A stretch of DNA of 64,000 nucleotides from Desulfosudis oleivorans Hxd3 (GTDB taxonomy: Bacteria; Desulfobacterota; Desulfobacteria; Desulfobacterales; Desulfosudaceae). Position 1 is the stretch's first letter. Every line of letters begins with the position of its first letter. The position numbers and the translations under genes are program-made. Positions 27,320 to 36,854 of this stretch are shown piece after piece. The notes beneath the pieces are model-generated. The model was not told where the DNA came from, did not search any database, and worked only from the letters and a program-made list of their open reading frames with translations. The stretch covers positions 3,351,001 through 3,415,000 of the forward strand of contig NC_009943.1 in the NCBI RefSeq assembly GCF_000018405.1. The letters are read 5' to 3'.

Positions 27320-28390
27320 CTATTTTTTTAGCTGTTTCTTGACGGATTTAACATATTTTCCAAAGTTGCGGTCTTTTTTTCTCTTCTCAACATAGGACAT
27401 CTGGTAGAACGCCGACTCCTGCCGCAGCTTGATGTAATTGTCATAGTGGGCGCGGCTGATTGCGCCTGAATTTACCGCCTCAAGCACGGCGCAGCCGGGT
27501 TCGGCGGTGTGGGTGCAGTTGCCGTAGCGGCACCCGGTTCCAAGCCCGGTAATGTCTGAAAAGTTCTCTTCCATTCCGCTTTCGGCCCCCAGAAGGCCGA
27601 ACTCGCGCATGCCCGGGTTGTCGATGACCAGGGCCCCGCCTTCAAGCAGCAGCAGTTCCCGGCGTACGGTGGTGTGCCGGCCCTCGCCGGTGCCGCTGAC
27701 ACCCCTGGTCTCAAGCAGTTCCCGTCCGAGCAGGTGATTGATCATCGTGCTTTTGCCCACCCCGGAAGACCCGACAAAGCAGTAGGTCTGTGCCGGCGCC
27801 AGTATTTGTTTAAGATCGGCCATGCCCCGGCCCGTGACATTGCTCAGGGTCAGCACCGGCGCCGTCACCCCGGCGGCCCGAATTTGCGCCACCTGGGATG
27901 CCAGCACCTCCGGCCCGACCAGGTCCGTCTTGGTCAGAAGAATCCAGGGCTCGGCCCCGCCGTCTTTTACCATGACAAGGTACCGCTCCAGCCGGTTTAC
28001 GTTAAAATCAAAATGGCAGGACTGGACGATAATCACGCAGTCCACGTTTGCCGCGATCATCTGGTAGTCCACGACATCCCCGGCGGCCCTGCGGCGCAGC
28101 GCGCTTTTTCGCTCCAGGACCGCGCGCACCCGGCCCAGTTCGCCGGCCGGGTCTTTTTCAACGCACACCCAGTCCCCCACGCAGGGCAGTTCCTGGACCA
28201 GATGGTGGCGAAACAGATAACTGCCCGCCGTCTTTGCCCGAAAAGTGCCGGCCGGGTCCATGACCAGCAGCAGATCACGGTCCACCGCCACAACCCGGGC
28301 AATGGTATCCCCGGGCCGGCATTCGGCGGCCCTCTCTTCAAACCACTCATTCCAGCCCAGAGGGGCCAGATCAGGGTATCGGATTTTCAT
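27320..28390 (-). CDS. rsgA: Ribosome small-subunit biogenesis GTPase RsgA
   Basis: A 356-residue circularly permuted GTPase that acts late in 30S subunit maturation. The G motifs come in the permuted order: G4 TKTD (153-156), G1 GSSGVGKST (207-215), and G3 DNPG (257-260). A C-terminal zinc site follows with CRYGNCTHTAEPGC (287-300). The N-terminal OB fold precedes the GTPase. The basic C-terminus ends in KSVKKQLKK. The start is ATG at 28390. It appears as a single gene. Confidence 0.95.
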   Translation of the reverse strand: MKIRYPDLAPLGWNEWFEERAAECRPGDTIARVVAVDRDLLLVMDPAGTFRAKTAGSYLFRHHLVQELPCVGDWVCVEKDPAGELGRVRAVLERKSALRRRAAGDVVDYQMIAANVDCVIIVQSCHFDFNVNRLERYLVMVKDGGAEPWILLTKTDLVGPEVLASQVAQIRAAGVTAPVLTLSNVTGRGMADLKQILAPAQTYCFVGSSGVGKSTMINHLLGRELLETRGVSGTGEGRHTTVRRELLLLEGGALVIDNPGMREFGLLGAESGMEENFSDITGLGTGCRYGNCTHTAEPGCAVLEAVNSGAISRAHYDNYIKLRQESAFYQMSYVEKRKKDRNFGKYVKSVKKQLKK

Positions 28391-28572
28391 TTGTCACCAG
28401 TCACCAGAATATTCTATTTCGGGCACGGCATTAATTTTATACATCGTAACTGAAAAACCACCCCTCCTTTTTTTCCTGAAGCCTAAAGCCTATTCTCTTG
28501 ACATGTCAATCGAAAAACATGGCATTGGCATGCGCCATAATGCAGGGTCTGAATGACGGGAAGGCCGGCTGT

Positions 28573-28645
28573 CCTGTTTGTAGTGTGCCCGTAAGGGCAT
28601 TGGAAATGGACGGTTTCAAACGCCTGACCCGTCACTACAAACAGG
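28573..28645. repeat. Palindromic intergenic repeat, family B copy 2
   Basis: A 73-bp element with perfect 13-bp inverted termini (CCTGTTTGTAGTG and CACTACAAACAGG) and an internal GCCC-GTAA-GGGC stem-loop, closely matching 2266-2336. It is followed by about 100 bp (28646-28750) that are also shared with 35283-35390, so the mobile unit may be larger. The whole gap 28391-28783 holds no gene. Confidence 0.75.
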
Positions 28646-28750
28646 AAGGGGTGTGAGAATTTTTCTTCGTGATCTTCGTTTTCTTCGGGTGCTTCGTGTT
28701 GAAAACAGCAGGAGTGACTGGCACGGCAGGCCGCTGGTGGGGAAACACTA
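28646..28750. repeat. Family B extension, copy 1 of 2
   Basis: About 105 bp beginning GTGTGAGAATTTTTCTTCG and ending in GGCACGGCAGGCCGCTGG, strongly similar to 35283-35390. In both places it directly follows a family B element and lies next to the 3' end of a minus-strand gene. The CTTCGT-rich part also resembles 39800-39835. Confidence 0.6.
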
Positions 28751-28783
28751 CCAGCGACGCCAACCGCTTACCATCAGAATCCA

Positions 28784-30949
28784 TCACTCTTTTAGCAGCC
28801 TTGCGTTCACTGCCACGATCACCGTGGACAGAGACATGACAACGGCCCCAGCCGACGGCGGCAGCAGAAACCGGAAGAACGGATATAGGATACCGGCCGC
28901 AAGCGGAATGGCGATAATATTGTAACCCGCCGCCCACCAGAGATTCTGCACCGTTTTCGAGTGGGTCGCCCCCGAGAGTTCAATAACATGGATGACATCC
29001 CTGGGATCGGAACGGACCAGCACGATATCGGCGGTTTCCATGGCCACATCCGTTCCCGCGCCGATGGCGATACCCACATCCGCTTCGGCAAGCGCCGGCG
29101 CATCATTGATGCCGTCGCCCACCATGGCCACCCGCAGTCCTTTTTTCCTGATTTCTTTAATACGGGTGGACTTCTGGTCGGGCAGCACATCGGCAAAATA
29201 GTCATCCAGCCCCAGTTCTCCAGCAACAGATTCAGCCACGGCCCGGGAGTCACCGGTCAGCATCATGACCTGAAGCCCCATCTCCTTTAAACGATGAACC
29301 GCGTCCTTCGAAGATTGCCGCACTATATCTTCCATGGCCAGCGCGCCTTCGGGCCGGTCGTCCACCAGCAGATACACCACGGTGTTGCCTTTTTCGGCAA
29401 GTTCATTCACCCGTTGGTTTTGAACGTCGATCCCGTTGTCTTTGAGATAACCGGGGCTGACCACCTTAACAGCGAGATCCTCAACAGTCCCTTCGGCCCC
29501 CTTCCCTGGAATTGCCTTGAAGTTTTCAGGCCCGGCAACGTGTAGTTCCTTTTTTTTCGCTGCTTCAACAATGCCGGCGGCTATGGAATGTTCAGACCGG
29601 CTTTCCAGTCCCGCGGCCAGCCGGAGGATATCATCCTCTGAACGGTCTCCCAGGGAAACCACCGCGGATACGCCGAACCGCCCTTCGGTCAGGGTGCCGG
29701 TTTTGTCGAACACGATGACATCGAGATTCCGTGCCGCCTCAAAGGCCGTACGGTCTCTTATCAGCAGCCCCTTTTTTGCGGCAATGGCCGTGGATACGGC
29801 CACCACAAGGGGCACGGCCAGGCCCAGGGCATGGGGGCAGGTGATAACCATCACCGTCACCATCCGCTCCAGGGAAAAGACGAATTCCCTCCCCGCGATA
29901 AGCCATGCGGCCAGGGTTACGGCCCCGGCGGTAAGGGCGACAATCGTCAGCCAGAATGCGGCCCGGTCCGCCGTGCCCTGGGCTTTGGATCCGGATTCCT
30001 GGGCCTGCCTGACCATCTCCACCACCTGGGAGAGATAGGTGTCATCCCCGGTTTTCTGCACGGCGACCGTAATAGCGGACTCGCCGTTGATACTCCCCCC
30101 GATGACGGTATCCCCTTCTCCTTTTTCCACGTGTTTGCTTTCGCCGGTAATCATGGACTCGTCAATGCTGGTGCGGCCATTTACGATCTCGCCGTCCACG
30201 GGAACCTTTTCACCGGGTTTGACCGCCACGCGGTCGTCCTTTTCAAGCCCGGATACGGGCACTTCTTCTGTTTCGCCATCCGATTTGAGGCGGTGGGCCT
30301 TTGACGGAATCAGTTTGACCAGTTCTTCCAGCGCGCCGGAGGCGCCCATGACGCTCCGCATCTCAATCCAGTGCCCCAGAAGCATGATGTCGATCAGGGT
30401 GGCCAGTTCCCAGAAAAAGACCTTTCCGGGAAGGCCGAACACCACGGCACTGCTGTAGGTATACGCGACAATGATGGCGACGCCGATGAGGGTCATCATG
30501 CCGGGGGCTTTCTTTTTCAGTTCGTCGGCAAGCCCTTTGAGGAAAGGCCACCCCCCATAGAAAAAGACAACCGTCGCGAATCCGAACTGCACCAGGGCAT
30601 CCCCCGGGAAATCCCACTTCCCTTTGACCCCCAGCGCCCCCTGAATGAGCGGTGCCAGCAAAACAATGGGAACGCTCAGTACCAGCGCAATCCAGAACCG
30701 CCGTCTGAAATCCGCCACCATGTGGGCGTGATGGTCCTGGTGTCCCTGGTGCGCGCCGTGTTGCCGGTGATCCTGATGTGTCCCGTTCCCCTCTTTTTGA
30801 TGTCTGGCATGATGATCGTGATTCCCATGCCCACGCCCGCCATCTTCTCCCTGATCATGGTGATGGTCAGCGCCTCCGCCATGGGGAGATGCATGATCGT
30901 CCACTGCCGCGTCTTTGTCGCCGGAATGTTTCTCATCGGCCCTGGTCAT
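28784..30949 (-). CDS. copB: Copper-exporting P1B-type ATPase, CopB-like
   Basis: A 721-residue P-type ATPase. The metal-site motif in the sixth membrane helix is CPH (ITCPHALGLAVP), which marks the P1B-3 CopB group rather than the CPC CopA group; members export copper ions. Also visible are the phosphorylated Asp in DKTGTLTEG, the SEHSIA nucleotide motif and the hinge GDGINDAPAL. Instead of a CXXC metal-binding domain, the first ~76 residues contain about 19 His and many Asp/Gly, a likely metal-buffering tail. The ATG at 30949 has AAGGAAG upstream. It is probably the last gene of the sulfur cluster operon, 35 bases after a PepSY-like fragment. Confidence 0.88.
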   Translation of the reverse strand: MTRADEKHSGDKDAAVDDHASPHGGGADHHHDQGEDGGRGHGNHDHHARHQKEGNGTHQDHRQHGAHQGHQDHHAHMVADFRRRFWIALVLSVPIVLLAPLIQGALGVKGKWDFPGDALVQFGFATVVFFYGGWPFLKGLADELKKKAPGMMTLIGVAIIVAYTYSSAVVFGLPGKVFFWELATLIDIMLLGHWIEMRSVMGASGALEELVKLIPSKAHRLKSDGETEEVPVSGLEKDDRVAVKPGEKVPVDGEIVNGRTSIDESMITGESKHVEKGEGDTVIGGSINGESAITVAVQKTGDDTYLSQVVEMVRQAQESGSKAQGTADRAAFWLTIVALTAGAVTLAAWLIAGREFVFSLERMVTVMVITCPHALGLAVPLVVAVSTAIAAKKGLLIRDRTAFEAARNLDVIVFDKTGTLTEGRFGVSAVVSLGDRSEDDILRLAAGLESRSEHSIAAGIVEAAKKKELHVAGPENFKAIPGKGAEGTVEDLAVKVVSPGYLKDNGIDVQNQRVNELAEKGNTVVYLLVDDRPEGALAMEDIVRQSSKDAVHRLKEMGLQVMMLTGDSRAVAESVAGELGLDDYFADVLPDQKSTRIKEIRKKGLRVAMVGDGINDAPALAEADVGIAIGAGTDVAMETADIVLVRSDPRDVIHVIELSGATHSKTVQNLWWAAGYNIIAIPLAAGILYPFFRFLLPPSAGAVVMSLSTVIVAVNARLLKE

Positions 30950-30984
30950 TTTTAATTTCTTCCTTTTTTATTGAAGGCTTATCA

Positions 30985-31175
30985 CTACTGATAAAGTGAC
31001 CGCAGAAAACCGGTATCCCTGTCCACCAGGACAACATCCACCAGGTCGCCGCTTTTTGAAGTGACAATCTTCACTTCAAATCCTTCTTTCTTTTCTTTGA
31101 TATCGCCGATCTTGAGATTTGGGTTCCGGCCTGCCTGCAGATAATCGTCAACGATCTGCCGGGCCTCGATCAAAC
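30985..31175 (-). pseudogene. Headless PepSY-like domain fragment
   Basis: From about 31175 the minus strand encodes EARQIVDDYLQAG followed by NPNLKIGDIKEKK and ending DTGFLRSLYQ. This resembles the C-terminal domain of small secreted proteins common in Desulfobacterota, which normally have a signal peptide and a Gly-rich region before it. Here those parts are missing: the frame runs back only into the preceding lipoprotein gene in a different register. The only nearby start candidate is a TTG with a badly spaced GGAG. It looks like the remnant of a deletion or frameshift that joined two genes, unless translated by frameshifting. Confidence 0.5.
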
Positions 31176-31783
31176 TCCATAATGCGGGCAAACGCTTTGT
31201 CCACTCCCGGGTGCACCTGATGATAAAGGGGGCTGTCGGGCCCGACACGCCCCCCCATATCATAGGTGAATGCCGCCATGCCCACATGACGGATCCAGTA
31301 GCCCGCCCGTACCGGACCCGCGGCGTCATAGCAGGAATGAAAATGGAGAAACGCGTCTTCCGGAGAAGGCCGTGTCTCAAGCCAGTTTTCCGGTGCCTCT
31401 GAAAAAAATACCGGGTTAATGCGATTTTCCACGGGAAGCGTCACGCTGGCGTCCGGCAGACGGGTAAAAACCGCCTCCCCTTCAAAAAGACTCGCGTTTT
31501 CCGGCAAATCACGGGTATAAAACGAGCGTTCATTAAAACAGACAAATTCGAGCCGTGTCAGGTCCCCCGGCGCCTTCGGCTTGAAATAGTAACCCACAAA
31601 CGGGCCGAACCCCACCCGGCGTCCGTCCAGATCGATCTCAACAGTGGACACATATCCCCGGGGAACTGACAGCGATATGGCCTCGTTGTTGGTTTGGCCG
31701 CAGCCCGCCCCGCCAATCCAGAACATGAAGCAGACAAACAGGACCGGTACTGATAAAAGCGTTGTTTCAGCTTTCCGGCACAT
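31148..31783 (-). CDS. Hypothetical lipoprotein of the sulfur/copper cluster
   Basis: A 211-residue predicted lipoprotein: signal MCRKAETTLLSVPVLF, hydrophobic core and a Cys in IGGAGCGQ around residue 29. The mature domain (VPRGYVSTVEIDLDGRR ... TYDMGGRVGPDSPLYHQVHPG) matches no family I can name. The ATG at 31783 has GAAGGGGTGAAG upstream and overlaps the preceding YeeE-like gene by 17 bases. The last six residues, DRGPADR, come after the likely junction with the PepSY-like fragment, so the natural C-terminus may have been lost. It is probably co-expressed with the sulfur transport genes. Confidence 0.6.
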   Translation of the reverse strand: MCRKAETTLLSVPVLFVCFMFWIGGAGCGQTNNEAISLSVPRGYVSTVEIDLDGRRVGFGPFVGYYFKPKAPGDLTRLEFVCFNERSFYTRDLPENASLFEGEAVFTRLPDASVTLPVENRINPVFFSEAPENWLETRPSPEDAFLHFHSCYDAAGPVRAGYWIRHVGMAAFTYDMGGRVGPDSPLYHQVHPGVDKAFARIMEFDRGPADR

Positions 31784-32318
31784 CTTCACCCCTTCCCCAT
31801 AAAATGCCGATAGCCCATATGCAGATACCGAACACGATGACAAAAACAGCCACCGCCAGGGGTTTGCTGCCGAACCAGTCCGCAAGGGTAATCTGCCCCA
31901 CATTGGTGGGGGCATAAAGCAACGGAATCAGGAATTCATGCAACTGGGCGAACAGAGCCGTTCCGGCCAGCCCCCCGAGAAGGGCGAACACCGCGTCCAT
32001 CCGGCCTTCGCCGGCCGCGGCCCATGTGGTGCCCGGACAATAGCCGGACAACCCCCAGCCCAGGCCGAACAGAATACCGGCGACGCCGGTGGCCACCAGG
32101 CTGGTGGGAATAATCAGGGTACGGCCCACGCCGGCGGCCTGCAACCCCAGCAGACCGACAGAGGAAAGCAGCACCGCCGTGAGCATGAACCGCGGAATAT
32201 CGCCTTCCATCATCAAATGCGCCCGCGCCATCTTATCCGCGTTGGTGGCGCCGATGCGCTGAATAACGAACCCGAATGCGATGCCGGACAACAATCCCAA
32301 CCATATTTCAGTACTCAT
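31767..32318 (-). CDS. YeeE/YedE family sulfur transport protein (C-terminal-type half)
   Basis: A 183-residue membrane protein with four or five hydrophobic segments and the motif GYCPGTTWAAAGEG, one of the two Cys-bearing signatures of YeeE/YedE proteins (thiosulfate uptake in characterised TsuA members). In single-chain homologues this motif and GGCTxG occur on one ~350-residue protein; here they are on two adjacent genes. The ATG at 32318 has AAGGGGG upstream and shares an ATGA overlap with the gene before it. It probably pairs with the partner half to form one channel. Confidence 0.82.
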   Translation of the reverse strand: MSTEIWLGLLSGIAFGFVIQRIGATNADKMARAHLMMEGDIPRFMLTAVLLSSVGLLGLQAAGVGRTLIIPTSLVATGVAGILFGLGWGLSGYCPGTTWAAAGEGRMDAVFALLGGLAGTALFAQLHEFLIPLLYAPTNVGQITLADWFGSKPLAVAVFVIVFGICIWAIGILWGRGEDVPES

Positions 32319-32857
32319 TTTTCCCCCTTTCCAATACCGCCGCCGGCCCCGCGATAGACGAAACGGGCCGTCAGCATAGCGATCCCGAAAATCAGCACAC
32401 CGAAATACAGACCGCTGACGGCAAGCTGGGTGGAGCCCGACATAAAGAGGCCCAGCGTACAACCGCCCGCCAGCCTGGAAGCGAACAGAATGACAAATCC
32501 GCCCGCGAACGTGGCGGCAAACCGTTTGACTTTACTGTTGCCGAACCGCTTTTCCCATATTTCGGGAATGTCCCGCACCGGTATGCTGAAGGTACGACCC
32601 GCAATAAAGCCGCCGATGGCCATTCCCAGCACAAAGGCGAACAGCCATGATCCCGTATCCGGGATCATCCGGTAATGGGCCTTCTCCACCACATAATCCG
32701 GCGCCACGGTCTGCAGGACACCTTTCAGCGTGCTCACAAAACCGCTTGAAGAGGCCGGCGGGCCGTATGTGGCAAAAACAAAAAGAATAATGCCCGCCAG
32801 GGCAAAGGCGGCCGGAAGCCATTTCCAATATGGTGATGTTTGATTGTTTTTCCGCAT
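32315..32857 (-). CDS. YeeE/YedE family sulfur transport protein (partner half)
   Basis: A 180-residue membrane protein with about four hydrophobic segments and the GGCTLGLFMSGSTQLAVSG motif, the second Cys signature of the YeeE/YedE family. The start ATG at 32857 is preceded by GGAGG at good spacing; an in-frame ATG at 32872 lies in the preceding gene. The C-terminus overlaps the next half by 4 bases, so the halves should be made in equal amounts. Partnership with a secreted rhodanese suggests uptake of thiosulfate or a persulfide-type sulfur compound. Confidence 0.82.
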   Translation of the reverse strand: MRKNNQTSPYWKWLPAAFALAGIILFVFATYGPPASSSGFVSTLKGVLQTVAPDYVVEKAHYRMIPDTGSWLFAFVLGMAIGGFIAGRTFSIPVRDIPEIWEKRFGNSKVKRFAATFAGGFVILFASRLAGGCTLGLFMSGSTQLAVSGLYFGVLIFGIAMLTARFVYRGAGGGIGKGEK

Positions 32858-32859
32858 AA

Positions 32860-33948
32860 TCAACCTCCGCATGAGACATAACCGCCGGACGGTTCACCGG
32901 ACGATGGTTTACCGGTTTTTCCATCCCGGGGTTTAATTCGCCTGGAAGAAACCGCCTGCCCGGAAGCGTCCGGCAGCATATCACCCACCAGGCGGTTTTC
33001 CCTTGTTTCCACGGGGAAAAACTTATCCGGATTTCCCCACTCCTTCCAGGAGGCTTCATATGTGAACACGTTTTCAAATCCCATGAGCCTCAGCACATAA
33101 TAAGAAAACGAGCTTCGCCTGCCGGAGTTGCAATAAACGATGACGCCCTTTGAAGGATCAAGGCCCCTGTAAAGCGCCTGCAGTTCGGGATAGGATTTCA
33201 GGGCCTTGGTATCGGCGTCGGTCCAGGCCGATTCATAATTGATGTTTACAGCCGTGGGAATATGACCGAGTTTCAAAGGATTGCCGTCAAGGCCGGTGGT
33301 GCCCTTTTCCCCCACATACTCAGCGCGGGACCGCACATCCACGATTTGATAATAAGGATCGCCCAGCCGCTTATAAACGAATTGCCCGGTAGTCAGTTTC
33401 TCCCGGTTCACTTCCCCGGCCGGGGCCTGATACAACAACGGTTCGGGCGTCCGGGGGGCGGTTGTGACCTCGTAACCGGCATCCCGCCATGCATTGATAC
33501 CGCGTTCCAGGAGCATCTTGTTTTCATGCCCCAGCACATCAAGCACCCAGAACACATAGGACGCTGTTGCGCCGCCGTCTCTTTCCACCGAATCATAAAG
33601 CACCACCGTATCCTTCCGGGTGATCCCGTGACGGCCGAGAATATCCTGGGCCTGGCGGACCCCGACGAATGTTGACGCCAGGTCTTCCCCCACATCGTTG
33701 AACTGGAACTCGGACCAGGGCAGGCGTACCGCACCGGGAATAACACTGCCGTCATAGTGGTCGTCGGTCCTGACATCCACGACCACCAGATCCGTATCCG
33801 TCAGGTGGGCTTTAACCCATTGGGCGTCCGTGATGAAATTTCCGTTGGGATAGCCCCTGGCCGTTTGATCGGCGGCGCTGAAGGACCACAGCGCCCCCAG
33901 AAACAGAACCAGGGCGATGACAAAATACCTGAAAAAGCTGTTTTTCAT
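32860..33948 (-). CDS. Secreted two-domain rhodanese sulfurtransferase
   Basis: A 362-residue thiosulfate sulfurtransferase-like protein with an N-terminal signal or anchor (FFRYFVIALVLFLGALW), so it acts outside the cytoplasmic membrane. Two rhodanese domains follow: the first has Asp where Cys is expected (VVLYDSVERDGG) and should be inactive; the second has the active-site loop YCNSGRRSS with the sulfur-carrying Cys. The C-terminal ~40 residues are basic and low-complexity and end SCGG, with an extra Cys. The ATG at 33948 has AAGGAG upstream. It ends 2 bases before the YeeE-like gene starts, so it is in the same operon. Confidence 0.88.
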   Translation of the reverse strand: MKNSFFRYFVIALVLFLGALWSFSAADQTARGYPNGNFITDAQWVKAHLTDTDLVVVDVRTDDHYDGSVIPGAVRLPWSEFQFNDVGEDLASTFVGVRQAQDILGRHGITRKDTVVLYDSVERDGGATASYVFWVLDVLGHENKMLLERGINAWRDAGYEVTTAPRTPEPLLYQAPAGEVNREKLTTGQFVYKRLGDPYYQIVDVRSRAEYVGEKGTTGLDGNPLKLGHIPTAVNINYESAWTDADTKALKSYPELQALYRGLDPSKGVIVYCNSGRRSSFSYYVLRLMGFENVFTYEASWKEWGNPDKFFPVETRENRLVGDMLPDASGQAVSSRRIKPRDGKTGKPSSGEPSGGYVSCGG

Positions 33949-33963
33949 GGCTGCCGTCTCCTT

Positions 33964-34437
33964 TTATTGTTTCTTTTGGTTAACAAAAGCGATGATCGCC
34001 TCAATGTCCGGCACCTCGTGGATATCATAAATTTTAATCCATTCGACGGTGTGGTCCGGCGCGATCAGGACATTGGCCCGGTTGGAAACCCCCGTGTCAT
34101 CCAGGAACAATCCGTATTGCCTGGCCACCCCGCCGTGGGGCCAGAAATCGGCCAGCAGATTGGTTTCCTTAATCCCCATGGCGTCCGCCCATGCCTGTTT
34201 GGACTTGAGACTGTCCACGCTGATGCCGTATGCCATAACTTCCAGTTCTTTGAAAACCGTATGCTTCACTTCGAGGGTGCGCATCTGGATCTCACAGATC
34301 GATGTCCAGGCCAGCGGGTGAAAAGACAGAAGGATTCTCTTGCCCGCCAGCGCCATGGGGTTTACAGCCTGATTGTCCTGATTGTTGAGAGAAAACTCCG
34401 GCGCCGTATCGCCGACTTGCAGGTGGTGATGTGTCAT
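33964..34437 (-). CDS. Peroxiredoxin (AhpC/TSA family)
   Basis: A 157-residue thioredoxin-fold protein starting with MTHHHLQVGDTAPEFSL, the standard peroxiredoxin opening. The peroxidatic Cys is Cys48 in FHPLAWTSICEIQ, with Thr at the usual TxxC position. There is no second Cys in the usual resolving positions, so it may be a 1-Cys type. No signal peptide is seen. ATG at 34437 has AAGGAG upstream. It is the first gene of the minus-strand sulfur cluster, 15 bases before the rhodanese gene; reduction of peroxides or persulfides fits the context. Confidence 0.85.
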   Translation of the reverse strand: MTHHHLQVGDTAPEFSLNNQDNQAVNPMALAGKRILLSFHPLAWTSICEIQMRTLEVKHTVFKELEVMAYGISVDSLKSKQAWADAMGIKETNLLADFWPHGGVARQYGLFLDDTGVSNRANVLIAPDHTVEWIKIYDIHEVPDIEAIIAFVNQKKQ

Positions 34438-34629
34438 GGTTTTGCTCCTTCATCATTTCAGGTTTTGAAAATATGAGCCGGTGGATATTTCTAATATAAT
34501 CCCATTTGCCTCAAAAGCACTTGGCGGGCGGCGCATCACGAAAACGGCCGGAAAGCGAAAAGAGTTTAATAGAATATCCCACAAAAATGATACGCTATAT
34601 AAGGGCCCAGAGTAAGGATTTATTCAATT

Positions 34630-34800
34630 TTATCTAATCTTCTTTTGTTTCAACAGATAGCCTATTCGATCTAAATTCTTTTTCGGTTTCAGGATAAATA
34701 CAACACCAAAAACAGTACATGCAAATATGACACAAGATATCATATTGCCATCATAGAATGACAACCGCAAAGAACCGGGCAAAAACAGAGAGAACAACAT
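34630..34800 (-). CDS. Possible small membrane protein
   Basis: A 56-residue frame starting with ATG at 34800 (a TTG at 34821 would add 7 residues). It has one convincing membrane segment (MISCVIFACTVFGVVFIL) and a Lys-rich tail ending KQKKIR. No recognisable family and no clear ribosome binding site. The DNA is AT-rich. Apart from this and repeat copies, the gap 34438-35457 shows no gene. Confidence 0.25.
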   Translation of the reverse strand: MLFSLFLPGSLRLSFYDGNMISCVIFACTVFGVVFILKPKKNLDRIGYLLKQKKIR

Positions 34801-35222
34801 TTCAGCAATCTCTTGAGCCAATCACTTTGACACTCTGAATATCAAATTCATATATTCATTATAAAGCAGAAGATTAGTGCCCATCCATATGGTATCAGGG
34901 CACAAACAAGGAGTTCACTCTGGAAATTAGAATTTTTCGCAAGGTCAAGGAAAACAAGAGATTCAGAAGATGCCCACTGTTGTAAGACGCACAAGGAATC
35001 CCACAGTTTGACGCAGAGATTACGGGAAAAGCCCGTTTATGAATGAAAACTAATTGTTCGTAGAGAAAAAAGGTCTTATTTCCCTATTCCCTTTATTCTT
35101 AATTAGACACTAAAATATCTGCGTTGGGAATGTCAAGAAAAAAATATGATACTGCTTATGCGTCATGACCCGATGCATATGTAATAGCAGCGGTCGAATA
35201 AAGGGAGGCCCCGGTTTTAATA

Positions 35223-35280
35223 CGCCCTAAAGGCATTGGGAATGGACGGTTTCAAACGCATTGGGGCGTCACTACGAACG
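35223..35280. repeat. Palindromic intergenic repeat, family B copy 3 (degenerate)
   Basis: This copy matches the middle and right half of 28573-28645 (AAGGCATTGGGAATGGACGG, TTTCAAACGC, GTCACTACGAACGG) but has lost the left inverted terminus. It is followed by a ~105-bp extension (35283-35390) as in copy 2. Confidence 0.6.
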
Positions 35281-35282
35281 GG

Positions 35283-35390
35283 AGGAGGTGTGAGAATTTT
35301 TCTTCGTGGTCTTTGTTTTCTTCGTGTGCTTCGTGTTGAGAACAGCCGGAGTTACTGGCACGGCAGGCCGCTGGTTGGGGTGGGGCAACC
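35283..35390. repeat. Family B extension, copy 2 of 2
   Basis: This block is similar throughout to 28646-28750, including GTGTGAGAATTTTTCTTCG and GGCACGGCAGGCCGCTGG. It lies between the degenerate family B element and the 3' end of the zraR-like gene. A GATACC/GATAGC hexamer tract follows at 35422-35450. Confidence 0.6.
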
Positions 35391-35421
35391 GTTTGAGGAG
35401 GAGATCGCTTCGCTGATTTCG

Positions 35422-35450
35422 ATACCGATACCGATAGCGATTTCGATGAA
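35422..35450. repeat. Imperfect GATACC/GATAGC hexamer tract
   Basis: Units GATACC, GATACC, GATAGC, GATTTC, GAT end directly before the stop of the zraR-like gene. Same six-base period as the tract at 2741-2775. Confidence 0.55.
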
Positions 35451-35457
35451 TAGGGTA

Positions 35458-36834
<1,377 letters not shown>

Positions 36835-36854
36835 GTTCTCCTTCTGTGTTTCGT

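Noticed and set aside
32860-33948. Missing active-site Cys in the first rhodanese domain
   Set aside because: Tandem rhodaneses commonly have one inactive domain; the second domain is intact.
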